Source of the DNA: Warburgia ugandensis | Taxonomy: Eukaryota > Streptophyta > Magnoliopsida > Canellales > Canellaceae | Direction of reading: 5' to 3' | DNA length: 64,000 bases | Assembly: GCA_035236585.1 (NCBI GenBank) | Contig: CP141126.1 | Location: 69,665,414-69,729,413 of the forward strand | Shown here: positions 34,391-46,780 of the stretch, one piece after another | Position numbering within the stretch: position 1 is the first letter of the stretch | How the letters are laid out: each line of letters begins with the position of its first letter | The notes under the pieces: model-generated | Seen by the model: only the letters and a program-made list of their open reading frames with translations | What the model was told of the DNA's origin: nothing | Databases searched by the model: none | Made by a program: the position numbers and the translations under genes

Positions 34391-36922
34391 GCATGATTGT
34401 TGAAGCAGTGAATGTATGATAAAATTAATGAATGAGAATAGCTGAAATAGGGCATGTATGCATGACTTTTAAAGTCAATTTCTAGAAATCGACTCTAAAA
34501 TGTGTTTTTTGAGTTATGGAAATCGAATTTAAAAAAAAACCTTTTTCAAGTAAGTTATAATGAAACTGACTTTAAAAACTCTTTCTTCATTTTCATTTAT
34601 ACACCCTTTCACATGCCTTTTCACCTTCCTATCCTAGCTACCTCTATAGAGCTCTCAATGTTGTAGCTCCTTTGATTGGCTTTCTCTCTCTCTCTAGCTG
34701 CATTCCCCTTCAAAAAATCTCAACTTTTTTCATTGTGAAAAGGTAGATTTCTTCTCTATCTCTTTCGGTCTATGTTGGTTGTGTGTGGTCAACAAATCCT
34801 CTCTCCTGGACTCCCTCTCCCTTGATTTCTCTTCCTTGTTGGGACATCGTAGGTAGCCATATGACTTGCCCACTACATGCTGCCCAACCAGCCATCTCTT
34901 ATATCTCTTTTTCCCTTTATCTTCTTTCCCCTATTCTCCTATTCCTAATTTCTCCCTTCTTTCCCCCATTACCGTCACCAACAAAGACTTTGCAATGATG
35001 ACCATGATTGAGTATTTGCCATCCATTGTGTTTCTTATGAAATAGGAAGTAAAACCCTTTAAGAAATTTGTTGATCAGAGAAGTTTTAATGGTGATCCAA
35101 AATGACTGTGACATATGGCCACAATATAGTTTCATCGTGGTGATTCATTGACAAGAGGTAATCTCCAACAACTTGTTGAACAAGGAATTAAGCAATTCCA
35201 CCTAGGATCTTTCATCGATTAGCTTTGGATTTTGATTTTAATTTTGTATGCACAATACATCCAAAAATTTCTTGAAATTTTGTTAATAATTAGCATTAAT
35301 TAGATCCTTGAATGCTAAGATTTAGAATTGTAAAGTGTTTGACCATGAATCATGTTATTGTAGTTGTTGATCTCACAACAATTTGTGAGATATGACTTTA
35401 TGCTGTTTTTTCACTCGTGTTATGAAACATTTAAACACATTCAACATTAGAGGAGGAAAAACAAATGAATTATAGTTTTGTAGTGAGACATGACAATTAT
35501 ACAAAAAATTTAGGCTTTACTAAGAAATAGCTTCAACCAACCACTTGAGAGGTATACAAACCATATCCTTGTGGGCCTTTACTTCTAGCTTTTGGTATTT
35601 GCATTTTCTTACTTATGTTAGTGAGAGAAGTAAAATGTAAAGGAATGCAACTTGTGCATATTATTATTAGGCCTTTTGGTTAGAGTATGATTTCTTTTAC
35701 ATGGTATTACATGAAAAGAAAAAACCTATGAAGATTAGATTTTTGATATCTAACAATTTTAAAATTTTGGATTGTGTCATGCTCAAACATTCAGACCTAG
35801 TTGGAACTGTAGTAACTTGTTAGATATTAAAATTTAACACATTAACTCTAATGAGATGTTGAAAAGTTAAGTGTGAGTGTATTGTACTTGGTGCTTTGTA
35901 TATTCTGAAATTTGAGTTGATTAGTTGGTTTCTTAATATCAATCAATATTATTTAAATAGAAGATGTAGGCATATTTTTTGTTTTTTCATATTTCTAAAA
36001 TAGTGCTCATGTTTCCAATGAAATGGTGGGAAGACTGAGCCCCCATTTATATTTGGAATGTGAAATGATGTCTTATTAGATGAAAGGCATCGCATGCATT
36101 GAATGTACTAGTCTGAAAAGACCAAAGGAGACAGTAAGGGGTTTACTTCAGTGTCATAACCTTTCTTTAAGTGCATTGCATGAAATATTTCATTTCATTA
36201 TTCTAATTTCATCGTGTTGTTTGGAACATGAAGAACCTCAAGAAATGAATCCAATGTGAGTAGCCCTTAAAAAATAAAGGCAGAGGCCTAAAAACAATGC
36301 AAAAGGTTATTAAGAGAAAGGCAAAGGGAATAAAAATAGTTATCTGGTACAACTTGTAGCAGTTACCTTTGCTTCTTGTTAAGAAGCATGATACCTATTT
36401 TGATTGATGATTGGAGGCATGTTTCACCAACACTCAAAGATTCAATATGGGAGATGGTGACAGTAAGTATGTCCTATGTATTATATAATATAATAATACC
36501 CTATGTTTTTATTTTCAAATGCAATAACGTGATTGTTTCTACTTTGTAGTCTTCCTTTGACATACCTAAGGAGAAGAAAGTGTGTGCCTCACAAGGATTT
36601 TGTAAGAAATGGAGAAAATGGAAGAACAAACTTATGCACAACTACAATCTTAAATGTAGATGATCCTTCAAGGCTACATAGAGTGCCTAACATTTATTTA
36701 ACGTCATTGACTAGGATGTATGGAATGGATTTGTAAAGTTCTACATGTCTCCTGAATTTGAGATATGTTTTGAACCAATGTTTCACTAAATTAATTATAA
36801 CATCTAATTACGTTTAATTATCTATGCATCAAATGTGTAGGCAAAGAGTGTAAAAGGGAGAAAGGTGCATGAGACATTTCACATACAACACTACCTCTCT
36901 ACATTGGGCTGCACTAGATTGG
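33720..36922. other. Unassigned AT-rich stretch, possibly the distal part of the CACTA element
   Basis: No gene is recognised. It contains a (TG)n run (34350-34387), a near-perfect 22-bp palindrome centred on TCTAGA (34473-34494) with related ATCGA-bearing sequence up to about 34560, and pyrimidine-rich tracts at 34600-34980. Open frames of 60-78 residues at 33666-33902, 34783-34998 and 36533-36736 have no recognisable domain. CACTA elements often carry such subterminal repeats, and TTTTGTAGTG at 35476-35485 could be a decayed terminus, but no matching left end is in the window. Confidence 0.4.
34350..34387. repeat. (TG)n microsatellite
   Basis: Nineteen uninterrupted TG units. Confidence 0.95.
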
Positions 36923-39190
36923 TGATAAGTAGTCAATTTTGCACAAAAAGTACCAAATTAGCAATACGTGCATCATAGATAATTGGGAATTATTTGAGGG
37001 TTTTTCTAGAATCCATGACACATGCATTTTTTAACTAATAATCCAAAAGTCCAATATTTTGTAGTCATAGAAGCTAATCTAGAATAAGTATGTGATCTAT
37101 CATAATTTTCTTAATATTAATTAGTGTTCTCAATCATTTGCAGGAGTTAAAAGAATGATCCAATGGTCCACATCAACCCAAAGAGGTTGGCACCCATTTT
37201 CTAACTTTTCAAAGCTCATGTAAGGGTTAAGATCATTCTAGAGAAAGAATATGGATTTGAGAAACAATTGGAAGAATTCAAGATGATTGAAAAGGGCCGA
37301 TGCAAAAACCATGCAATAGGAATTGCACCACCTTTGCATGAGATTTCAAGCCATGTAAGCCACATGTGCCACGAACTAATGACTATGAGAACCATGAAGC
37401 CAACATGCAAGCTAATGAAGTGACCATGTCAGAAGCCATCAAAGGAAGCCATCTAAGCTGCTTAAGCCAAGCTATATGGGTCCACACATTTGGGAAGTTT
37501 CTAGACAATTTTCCACTTGAATAAAGCATGTTCTAAAGAGATAAATAGCCATAGAACAAGGTCTCTATCAACATGGGTAGGTGGCATGATAGGTGGACCA
37601 ATTAGGGAAGAGACCTCACTCTTAAACTTCCCTATTCTCTCATCCTCTTTTCATTTCTCTCTCACTCTCTGTCATGGGATAGTTAGAATGGGAATCATGC
37701 ACAAATTTTTGTGCTCTCTCTCCCTTCTAATCCCCTTTCTAATCTCCATGATCTTGCTTCCTAAGTTCCCACTTTCTTAATCTCCATGCTTATCTCTTCT
37801 TATATCCTTCTCTTCTCTTTTCTTCCTTATCTTATCATCTTTATCACAACTTACCTTCTTCCTTTGGATAGAAATTAGCAAGAGTTTCCCTCTCTATAAA
37901 TATGTGAAAATTGTAGACAGGAGGGAGAGTTCTTTTGTACACATCCTACTTAGACCTTTTTTTATGCAATCTTCTTTAAGCTTCTCCATGCCTCCTTCAA
38001 GGTTCGTTATCAATGCATCCTTGAAGCCTCACCATGCACCCCTCCATCTTATTTTACATGCAAGTTCTGTCCCTCTTGGCACTCTTGTTTCCCTTGGATT
38101 CATGCGCACTCCTTTTGGGCAATCTTCCATGATATTTTGCTTGTATTTTGTTCTCTAATTCTCCTTCATCCAAGGGCCATCAATCACTCATAGTAACAGC
38201 CAAGATAAATGGTGTTTGGATCATCTTTTTTAAGCATTTAGTTAAGGTTAATGTTCTTGTTTTCCTTTAGTTGTTAGTCTTAGATTTCTCTTTGTTTTCT
38301 ATTCTACTTGTCATCCATCATTAACTTATTTTAGCCTTTAGAATTGTTTCCCATCTTTTCTTCTTCTCCCTTGGGTTATCTCTTTTTATTGGTTCACATA
38401 CATGATAAATGGATGGTGTTAGTTCTTGAAATTTGAAGCATGTTATGCTATTTTCATGTAATGGAATGATGCACACCTCTCTTGTAATAGATTCCATTCA
38501 AATAATAAAGTTGTCATATACATCTTCTTTCTAACTACCATGTGCACTCTTCTTGTCCATGTTTCCTTATCTTGCATGCTTTGGTTTATTGCTCATATTA
38601 GTTTAAGGCTAATTTAGCTTGATCATGTTTAGTTAGATGTTTAGATTTTGTTTTATTCATTACTTAGGTTTAGTTGCATGTTAGATTAGATCTAAGTTTT
38701 TAGAAAATTTCTAATTTCTATTTTAGAGTTTGAATTTTTAAGAAATTCTAAGTTTCTAATGTTAGAAATCATTTATCTTCAGAAAGTAATCATCGTTAGG
38801 AAGTTTCTTTAAGTTGCATAATTAGAATGTTAGTATTTAGGAAGTTTCCTTTCAGAAAGTGTTTCTAAGTTCCAACTTTAAAATGTTCATTATAGATTTA
38901 GGTTTGTAAGTGATTCATGTTTCTAGTTTGCATTAGTATTTTTTCTTGAATCCACGCTAGTTTTAAAAAGTTCCTTTATGTTAGTTTCAAGTTTATGCAT
39001 GTTTCTAATTCTATGTCCTTTTAATTCATAAAATAAATCAAATTACAATATTTCTTTGGCTTGGATAATAATTCTAAATAAGATTCTCAATACATACAAA
39101 TCTATGAGACTCCTCTTGGGATGGACCTTACTTGTGTGAAATCATACTACTTTAATTCATGTGCTTACAAGTAATATTTAGAACACATCA
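36923..39190 (+). repeat. Athila-like LTR, copy C1 (2268 bp)
   Basis: Starts TGATAAGTAGTCAATTTTGC and ends GAACACATCA, followed directly by the tRNA-Asp primer site. It aligns with C2 (39960-42449) in the same orientation and with copy B inverted. Its 5' end defines the edge of the unassigned CACTA-side DNA. Confidence 0.82.
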
Positions 39191-39196
39191 TGTTTT

Positions 39197-39214
39197 TGGT
39201 GCCATTGCCAGGGA
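39197..39214 (+). other. Primer binding site of C1 (tRNA-Asp)
   Basis: TGGTGCCATTGCCAGGGA differs from the canonical TGGCGCCGTTGCCGGGGA at three places, all transitions. This is the best-preserved Athila primer site of the window and fixes the lineage and strand. Confidence 0.85.
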
Positions 39215-39959
39215 ATCACAATGGATTTGTGATTGGATTCTAGTTTAGATTGGTTTATCTCTGGTTGTAGTTTAGGATTGTATTAGTTTATATTTTTTTG
39301 CATATTTTGCCTAATTCTTCAAAATTGAAACATCTTCCTTGTTTTGTGTGAGCGAAATTTGGTGCCAATCTTGCTGCGAAAATCTTGGTAATGACATCCA
39401 TTCTTAAGGAACACATTTCTTTGTCTCCTTTGTGCTTAAACTTAAGTGAACCAATAGTATCTTTGGATCTAGTGACATAAAGAGTGAATTTTGTTTGACC
39501 CCTTTTCTTTGGGTGCTTCATTTATGAGTGTATATAAGTGAGAATTTAGGTTAAGAAATCTTTCTAAATATAACATAAGCATATCAATTTAGAAGTCTAG
39601 ATTTATATAGCTTATACATACACTACACTCCAAGATATAACTATAATAAAATGGATTTAGTATGTGCGTAAGTTGTAGAATTTCTCATTCATCCTTATTA
39701 AGTTGTTGAAGCCATTATAGTGCTAATGATGATAATTCTTTGAGATAAACTAAAGAACTTAGCCTTATTGAATTTTGTGGGTATATTCACTACAAGTCCT
39801 CATAAGGCTTAACTGATCCACTTGGGGTGACCTAGGGGTTTAAAGGCTTATTGCATATACTAAATGCAACTGTGAGTACCTACAAAAATGGAAACTATTT
39901 TATTTCCATGATTTTTTGCATGTTTTACTTGAGACTAGCAAAATGCTGGTTGACAAGTG
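39215..39959 (+). other. Short interior remnant of Athila C1
   Basis: The first 180 or so bases match the leader of C2 (GAATCACAATGGATTTGTG, then a TTTATCTCTGGTTGTAGTTTAG-type block). From about 39380 the similarity stops. A 77-residue minus-strand frame at 39521-39288 is not recognised. The piece runs straight into the next LTR at 39960 without a polypurine tract, so most of the interior was deleted. Confidence 0.65.
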
Positions 39960-42449
39960 TGATAAGTGTTTAATTTTGTATAAAAATTACCCAATTAGTA
40001 GTCTATGTGTTATAAATTATAGGCATTATTCTAGGATCTTTCTAGGAAATTCATAACACATGCATTTCTGGGCTAATGATTTAAAATTTTGATATTTTGC
40101 AAGCATGGTGTGTGAATAATTACAATTTTCCAAGATTTAACTAGAGTTTTCACTCTTTCCTAGATGTTGAGATGATGATCCAATGACGAGATTGAATAAT
40201 ATAAGAATTTAGGATCAAGATCAAAATAAAGAGCTACGGCCTAAAGTTCATCATTCCAAAGCTTAATCAAGGTTCAAGATCATAATCCTAGGGCAAGCAA
40301 GAAAGCCTCTGGAAGTATTAAAGGTGACTAAAATGGGCCCATGCAAAAATCCCTGCAATTCACCACCTTTGCATGAGAGCCTTCAAAGCCACCTATGCCT
40401 TCAAGGAGTTATCTTATAGAAGCCAAGCTAAGAAGCAAGGAACCAAGCAAAGGAGTTATCTTGGAGAAGCCAAGGAACCAAGCCATTGAAGTCAAGGATA
40501 TGAGCCATAAATCCAAGCCATTCAAGCCATCAAAGTGAGCCACCAAGCCACTTAAGTCAATGCCACATGGAACCACACGATTGGAGGAGATTTGAAGCAC
40601 TTATCCTATGCAAAAATTGTAGATTACCAAGAGGATAATTACAATGGAAGTTGGTTGGGTATCAAACAATTAAGATAAAATGCAAGCTGGAGCAATGGGA
40701 GAAGAGCCCTTAATCTTCTTTTTCTCTTTTTCCATCTCCAATCACCATCTAAGTCATCCCATGCATGGAACATAGGTGGAGATGCTCCTTTCTCTAAAAA
40801 GGTGGCATCTCCCACCTTGATTGTTCTGTAGGATTCTCCATATCCCACATTTTCGCTCACCTTCCTAATTCTACTTCTTAAATCCTACATCTTTCCACCT
40901 TCCAATTCCACATCATTATCCTTCCCAATCTATACCATATTCCATTCTTCTTTAGGATTCTTTAGAAGTGAAAAACAAAGTATAAAGAGCCAAAGGAGTT
41001 CCATGCAATGGGGATATAGAGAGGTGGAGATGCTTCCCTCCTAACAAGGTGGCACCTCCCACCTTGCTTCCCTAGGGTTTCAACCTTTATCCCTCCATGC
41101 CTCCTTCAAGCTTAGCAAGTCTTCTTCTCTTGGTTTTCAAGTTTTTCAAGTTAGTTCCTTTACTTAATTTCATCACCTTGTTGCTTGCTTTGCTTTCTAG
41201 TTTTGTGCTTCTTGTTCTTTACTTGTCTTCCTTTTTATTTACTCTATTTTTGTGCTTTAGATCCTTGTGACCTAAGGTTATTAATATCTTGTGGTGACAA
41301 CCAAGAGATGGTAACCTTAGGATCAAGTCAGTTGTTCTTTGTTATTTCTTTGAATCCTTACCTTCTCATTGTTTCTCTTTCCTTACCCATCTTTGAGTTT
41401 GTTCCATCTCTTTTCCCACTTTCTTTCACTTTGGTTCTCTTTTGGATCACATGCATGCTACTTATTGAATAGTGAATGTTGGATTAGTATTTAGGTTAAG
41501 TTTATGTCTTTGAAGAGGGCTCATTTTTGTTTCCATGTTAATGTAATATGTGTGCCATTTTTCCATGAATTTCAATTCAATAAAGTAACATGTTTCATGC
41601 ACAAGTATCCATGCTTATTTCCAATACTTCAAGTTGACTAAATTTTGTGTTTTTTGTATGTGTTCCATGCCCATTCATTCATTAATTCATGCCCTCCATT
41701 ATAGCAAATTTCATGTGCACCATGTCTCTTTCCTTGCTTCAAGTTCACTTAGCATCATGCACACCACCCTAATATAGTTTTTAGTTCAAATTTCATGTGC
41801 ATATTTCATAGGTTCATGCATCTTATTTGCTTCTTTCCTTAGGAACCCATTTAGAATTTTATGTTGTTTAGTTAATAGTTTGATTAGATTTCATAGTAGA
41901 AGCTTTTAGTTCATGCATATAGACTCTTTCCAATCCAATGAACCATGGGCACAACTCCATGGGTCATGTGCATGGTGAGAGTTGGGTTTCATTGATTAAT
42001 TGTTGTTTTTAGTTTAGATTCCATTGTTAAATTCTTTGCATCTTAGGTTAGTTTAGAAAGTTTTTAAGTTAGTTTTAGAAATTTCTAGGTTTAGGAAAGC
42101 TTTATTTTTAGAAAGTTTTACGTTTACAATGTTTCCATTAGAATAAGTTTCCTAGATTAATTTATTTTAGTTTTACAACATTAGTTAGGAAAGTTTCTAA
42201 TTTCAATGAAGATATTTATTTTTAGAAAATTTTCATTTAATTCATGTTTCTAATTCCATGCATGTTTCCCCTTCCATGTCATTTAATTACCTAGTTTAGT
42301 CAAACCAATCTCTCTTTGGCTAAACTAATTAATCTAAATAAAATCCATTCAACATACAAAACCATGAGAATCCTCATGGGATCAACCTCTCTCACGTGAA
42401 AATTACTATGTTGATTCATGTGCTTGTAAGTAATTTTAAAGTTATGTCA
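39960..42449 (+). repeat. Athila-like LTR, copy C2 (2490 bp)
   Basis: Starts TGATAAGTGTTTAATTTTG and ends AAGTTATGTCA. It is followed by a decayed primer site and the same leader as the other copies, so it is a 5' LTR in plus orientation. Open frames such as 41185-41472 lie in LTR sequence and are not called. Confidence 0.83.
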
Positions 42450-42455
42450 AGTTTT

Positions 42456-42473
42456 TGGTATTGTTGTCAAGGA
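42456..42473 (+). other. Primer binding site of C2 (decayed tRNA-Asp type)
   Basis: TGGTATTGTTGTCAAGGA. Compared with the canonical tRNA-Asp complement all seven differences are C-to-T or G-to-A. Confidence 0.75.
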
Positions 42474-43700
42474 ATCACAGTGGATTTGTGGTTGGATCTT
42501 TGTTTAGACTATTTATCTCTAGTCGTAGTTTAGATTGCATTAGATTAGGGTTTTTACATCATTCTTGCAAATTTTGATAATTTCTTACATATTGACCCAT
42601 ATTTCATTGATTTTGTGCAAGGGCAATTTGGCAAAAGGAGTGACATCGATCCTGTGGGCCAAAGCTTCATTGGATTAAATAGGATTCCTTGCTTTTCTAG
42701 AATAACATTTTTCTATTTTTGGAAGAATTTCTAGGGAGGACCCATTTTAATTTAAAATTATTTATTTCATTTTAAAGGGGTTGTAATAATATAAGGCAAG
42801 TGTGAGGTATGGTGGCCACACTTGATCTTCATTAGAAACCTCACTGTAAGCTTTTCTCACTCTCTTTTATTTTTCTAATACATTTTCATTTAAAGTAATT
42901 TGCATTATTGGATGGTAGTGTTATTCATGTAGTTTAGGATCATTCATTATACTTGTTGAATCTTATTTAGGGTTGTTTCAGTAGATTGCACCTATTTAAC
43001 AAAGGTTAGCCTGAGCTCAGTTATAGCTAAGCCATAGGGTGTCTAGTTATAGTGTCTTGTGAGTTAAGGTATGGACCCTTTGTTAGATAGCATATAGGTA
43101 GGCATTATTGTCAATTTCTTGTATAGCATTACATGTTTAATTACTTTATGGTGGACATTCACGTTGATAATAAGGACCCCTTAGGAACCCTCATAAGATA
43201 AGGATGGGATTTTATCACCAGATCCTTGGCCCACTGAGGTAATCAAATCAATTTCTTATATGTTCACAATCCTAGACCTTAAATCTTAAATTTAAAATTA
43301 AGTAGCAAGAGACTTAGGGTGTTGAGCTCATAGGACCCTTTTAGAAAGTGGAGATCTATTGTCACTCGAATGGCTTCTAAACATCATGGTTATTGTGGTT
43401 ATCCAAAATCCAAGTGATTTTTCTATGCCTTTCATTGACATTGCTCAAGTCTAAATGCTTCCTTTCATGAGAATTGTATTAGACACTTTAGAGCAAAACC
43501 TAACTAGAAAGTAGTAGTTGAGCTTGGATAAAAGGAGGAGCTATCTAGATCTAGGTCCAAAATCTATTACCCTTCACACTATCAAAGATTATGAAAACAG
43601 ATTGTTAGGGGACTAGTAGGATTGATTATGCATTATTTAGACTTAGGAGTTGCATTTAGTTAGGTTGCATCATTTACATAGGTCTTTATTGCAGTGCATG
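42474..43700 (+). other. Untranslated leader of Athila C2
   Basis: Inverted match to the leaders of copies A and B and direct match to copy D. Landmarks are a GGCAAAAGGAGTGACATCG-like block (about 42630) and GTGTGAGGTATGGTGG (about 42802). Non-coding. Confidence 0.75.
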
Positions 43701-44552
43701 CAAGGATGTCAATCTCAGGGCACTCAGTTAGTACCATTTGACCCTAATATTGAACATACCTCATAGACAAGTGGTAAGAAATCAAATTCTCGACCCCATT
43801 GCAAACCCATCAACTGTAGTTGAGCACAAGGCTATTAGAGATTTCTATGCATCGCTCCAATTAAATACCCCATCATGCATCACCTTGCCGTCCACCATTC
43901 AAACCACTTTGAACTTCAACCTAGAGTCATACATTTACTCCCAACATTTTAAGATCGAGAGAGAGGATCCATACCTACATATTAGGAAATTCCCCAACAT
44001 TTGTGCTACATTCAAATCTTGAAATGTTTTGGATGATTCTATTAAACATAGGTTGTTTTCCTTCTCATAAAAAGATAAGGCCAAATCATCTCTAAATTAT
44101 TTAGAGGTCAATTCCATTGCAAGATGGGACAAGTTGTCCACAATGTTTCTAATTAAATTCTTCCCCATCTAAAGATTAGTGCCCTTCGTATGGAAATTAT
44201 CAATTTCCAACAAAGAGAAGATGAGCAATATAATGAATGATAAGAAAGGTGAAATGAATTGATGCAAAAGTGTCCCCATTGTGGATTTGAAAAGTTGTAG
44301 CAAGTTCAACACTTCTATGAGACACACATGAAAATAGACAAATGGTGGTTGTAGCTAGTGGGGAGGCCCTTATCTTGAAAAATGAGATAGAGGCTTGGGA
44401 ATTTTTTGACACCTTAGTTGAGAATTCCCATTAATGGGATTATTATCATAGAAGAGAGAGAGAAACACCTAGCCTCAAAAGAAAGGAAACCCCTATGAAA
44501 TAGGAGTCACCTCAAATTTGTTATATAAGCTCAATTCCTTGACAGAAAGAAT
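43701..44552 (+). pseudogene. Athila-like gag, copy C2 (N-terminal half)
   Basis: An open piece of 94 residues (43738-44022) carries the N-terminal gag block: LNTPSCITLPSTI, then HFKIEREDPYLHIRKFPNI and CATFKS. Further pieces with DKAKSSLNYLEVNSIARWDK and KLEEFFDTL-type blocks continue in other frames to 44552, where the element 4 LTR begins. The C-terminal NPYSxTYNP block and all of pol are missing. Confidence 0.78.
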
Positions 44553-46289
44553 TGTGATGACCTGGGTTTTTGTAACACATTTTGTAATACATTTTTCAAA
44601 GGTAGGGCACCCTTAGTAGTAAAACTTTTTCTCAAAACAAAGAAGCAGAAATTCTTTTCTTTAAAACTTGTTTTGAAATACCAAGTCATCACTTCATATA
44701 TAACATAAGTAGAATTTTTGTACGAGATAAAATTTCATTGAAGGAATATATTTTCATTAAATTTCAGAATCCATGCAGTGGTTCACAATACAGCCCAATA
44801 TCAGTACAATACTTGTCCAAATTACATAATCCCAATTTCAAACCTCACCATACATTAAAAACTCTCAATACAATACAATGCTCTCAAATAAAAATACATG
44901 TCTTCAAGTGATATACCCTGATTGATAATTCTTCCAAATCTTCTTAAGTCTTGAGCTCGTAATTCTCCTTCTCTATATCTAAGATATTGTAAGCACTGAA
45001 ACATTTACAATATCTCAGGAAGCTATGCTTGGTAGGGGATACAAAAATATATTACTTCACTAATATAGGAATACATACCTCGGTCATCATTCCATCATGG
45101 TTACCTATTCATGAGTTATCTCAACATAGAGTATATACATTATTTGTGTAGTATAGGATAAATCAGTTAAAATAGTGAAGATTGCTCAAAACTTGTTCCT
45201 TTCGCTAGCTACATCCACTTAGGACATCAATATTTAGCCAATTCTCATACGAGGATTTTCTTTCCATGACCACATGTAGTGGCATCTCATCATGCCATGG
45301 CATTTCATATGCCTATCATATGTGCATCATAATGCAAAATACATTAGAACTACTATGCCATAGTCTCAATCCGTACAGCACATCCAGATAATGCATAATA
45401 ATCCACTGATACCAACTGTGAAAATAACAAAAACCGTGTCCACATGGGGAGGACCATGGTTGTCATAGTGACAGCCTTCCCATGATTGCTCCACATGACA
45501 TTTAGCCTCTCTTTGGGCATAGTATCCATCATATAAATTTCAGAAAGTGGGTGGCCAAACCCTCATAACTTCCCTAGCATAGCATCCTTAGTCCTAGTAC
45601 TGTGTAAAACAAAATTATAAGCCACCATGCTTGTATGTAAAATACATTGTACATATTAGACGATGTCTTTGTTTACCAAAGGCTGGAATATTTTCTATGC
45701 CCTATTCTTAGGGTTTCCTTAGTCTACACATCTCATTACTTTCACATCATTTGATTAGATCATTAGATTAGATCACGTGGTTGGATTATTATCATGCTAA
45801 GGTGCCAAATATACTTATATCATGAAGGTCTACAATTCTAGACAAAAGATCATGTATGTATACACATGAATCCTTAATACATTCTTATACATCCACCTAT
45901 CTCAAAGTGATATCATGGTCTTGATTCATACATCTTAGGTAGTCACTCCAAATTGTCCATCATGTTCTTGATTCATACATTTGCCAAACCATACGTATGA
46001 AGTTATACCTCTATATAAGTATTCTTTCTACATATATTTGGGTTATCCTATAAGGAATGCCTTAGCTTTCCTTGAATCATATATAATCAAGGTTTCAAAC
46101 CTTCCAACCTCACAATCTACACTATAATTAATAGCATAGAGCAATACCACAATCTACATTATATTTCTTTTCTTTTTGTTTGTGATCCTTCAAGATCTAT
46201 CATGGATCTTGTTTGATCTTCCTTATCTTATTTATAATTTTTATTAATATTAGATAATTTACTAACCTCTTATGTTTTTATTATTATTA

Positions 46290-46780
46290 CTCAACCAGTT
46301 AAGGTTTACTGGTTGAGGATAGCTTATTCCATCCTAAGTCTGGACAGCTCCTCTTATGTCAAATTGGTTAAGGCTTACTAGCTGAATGGTTGAACACAAA
46401 GTGGTCACTTCAATCCTCATGTAAGGAGGCATTTAGACCTCATAAACGTCAACAGAAGGTAGGGAAAGAGTGAGACTATATTAGAGAACCCCCTTAACCA
46501 CCATGTTCATCATTCATTAGTGTGACCTTAGCTCAACCTTTCATAAGGTTCCTATGAGCATTTCGACCCTAAGTACTCTTTCTAATTGATTTTAATTAAG
46601 TCCATGAACATTAAGATGTCATTCATAGAGTTTCATTATTCTCCTAATTTGGGCCAAGGAAATGATATTCCTCATATTATCCTAACTATAGCCCTTACTA
46701 TCATTAAGTCCATATTATTCATTCCATGTAAATGTCCTTCAACTCTATCTTTCATTTAATTACATTTTCAATGTAATTTT
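46290..46780 (-). mobile_element. Athila leader fragment inside the element 4 LTR
   Basis: On the minus strand, GTCTAAATGCCTCCTTACATG followed by an ACCACTT block and a GGAGGAGCT-type block matches copy D (62710-62810) and copy B (27000-27090). On the other side CCCTTACTATCA (about 46690) matches the leader of copies A and B. No LTR or gag accompanies it, and its exact edges are uncertain. Confidence 0.65.

Noticed and set aside
35476-35485. TTTTGTAGTG as the right terminus of the CACTA element
   Set aside because: It fits the expected end, but there is no left terminus in the window and no three-base duplication to test, so it is only mentioned under the unassigned stretch.
37517-38158. Open frames of 84-87 residues with hydrophobic stretches
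   Set aside because: Both lie in the C1 LTR; the C2 and B copies do not keep them.
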